A stretch of DNA of 6,603 nt from assembly GCA_964573255.1 (NCBI GenBank), contig CAZNJB010000083.1, forward strand, positions 1-6,603. Direction: 5' to 3'. Origin of the DNA: CAYNUJ01 sp964573255 (GTDB taxonomy: Bacteria; Bacteroidota; Ignavibacteria; Ignavibacteriales; Melioribacteraceae). Shown piece after piece: positions 6,480-6,603 of this stretch. Positions within the stretch are counted from its first letter, which is position 1, and every line of letters begins with the position of its first letter. The notes beneath the pieces are model-generated. The model made no database searches. It was not told the origin of the DNA and saw only the letters and a program-made list of their open reading frames with translations. A program made the position numbers and the translations under genes.

Positions 6480-6603
6480 TTAACTCCCACTTATTAAACT
6501 TAATGCCAATAAAACTACCGCTGCCACGGTGCTGTAAAACCAATAATCAGAATAGAACGGCTGCGGTTTTTCGACTTCAATTGTTTTGTAAATTCTTTTT
6601 TCT
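6480..6603 (-). CDS. C-terminal end of a membrane protein with one C-terminal helix (5' end outside window)
   Basis: Only the last 40 residues are in the window; the frame is open to the right edge and stops with TAA at 6482-6480. The fragment runs from a charged segment (KRIYKTIEVEKPQP) into an aromatic patch (FYSDYWFY) and then a hydrophobic stretch, STVAAVVLLALSLISG, of about 16-18 residues, which reads as a single membrane helix at the C-terminus. The start is two bases beyond its stop for the next gene, so it belongs to the same operon. Too little is visible to name it; small membrane proteins near tail genes include holins and other accessory proteins, and I make no specific call. It might also be non-phage, but the tight spacing argues otherwise. 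Confidence 0.5.
   Translation of the reverse strand, partial: EKRIYKTIEVEKPQPFYSDYWFYSTVAAVVLLALSLISGS

Noticed and set aside
6478..6543. Longer 100-residue version of the 78-residue protein, starting at TTG 6543
   Set aside because: It would run through the coding end of the preceding gene in another frame, while the ATG at 6477 has a GGGAG site.
1..6603. CRISPR array, tRNA, IS element or terminator
   Set aside because: No regularly spaced repeats, no tRNA-like stems, no terminal inverted repeats and no stem plus T-run outside coding sequence were seen; the T run at 4652-4658 is inside a gene and is explained as a slippery site.
1742..6603. A contractile injection system or tailocin rather than phage
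   Set aside because: No sheath, baseplate spike or ATPase is visible, and a tape measure with frameshifted chaperone fits a phage-type tail. It cannot be fully excluded because only part of the cluster is in view.

Overview
The window is a stretch of a tailed-phage (or prophage) tail-morphogenesis operon. Every supported gene is on the minus strand, so the operon reads from high to low coordinates. Gaps between genes are 17 bases or less, and several stops and starts overlap (ATGA at 4386-4383, TAATG at 3969-3965). I see no tRNA, rRNA, CRISPR, IS element, promoter or terminator. The host cannot be named from this sequence. The DNA is moderately AT-rich, and most starts carry good Shine-Dalgarno sites (for example GGAGG or AAGGAG, 6-8 nt from the ATG). 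That argues mildly against classical Bacteroidetes, which usually lack such sites. No integrase or host gene is visible, so prophage and free phage cannot be told apart.

Layout in transcription order: (1) 6603-6480, the C-terminal end of a protein with a single C-terminal membrane helix. (2) 6477-6241, an unrecognised 78-residue basic protein. (3) 6223-5837, a 128-residue tail-tube-like protein. (4) 5821-4964, a 285-residue protein whose first 120 residues are homologous to the preceding one, followed by a Ser/Thr/Asn-rich beta-type domain with a possible calcium loop. (5) 4951-4634, a lambda-G-like tail assembly chaperone. A T TTT TTT slippery heptamer just before its stop allows a -1 frameshift into a second reading frame ending at 4383, giving a 189-residue GT-like fusion. 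(6) 4386-3967, a third tube-like paralogue of 139 residues. (7) 3967-1742, the tape measure protein, 741 residues. (8) 1739-1, the first 579 residues of a tail-tip or baseplate hub-like protein that appears to contain an inserted beta-sandwich domain and runs out of the window.

How they would work together (family knowledge plus inference): the G/GT chaperones coat the tape measure protein, tube subunits polymerise along it, and the hub closes the distal end. By the usual 0.15 nm per residue rule, the tape measure would give a tail of at most about 110 nm. No sheath gene is seen, so a siphovirus-type tail is the simplest reading, but a sheath gene could lie outside the window.

The most interesting points are the intact but unannotated-looking -1 frameshift site, the three related tube-like proteins (one placed unusually between the chaperone and the tape measure), and the extra beta-rich, possibly sugar-binding domains on one tube subunit and on the hub.
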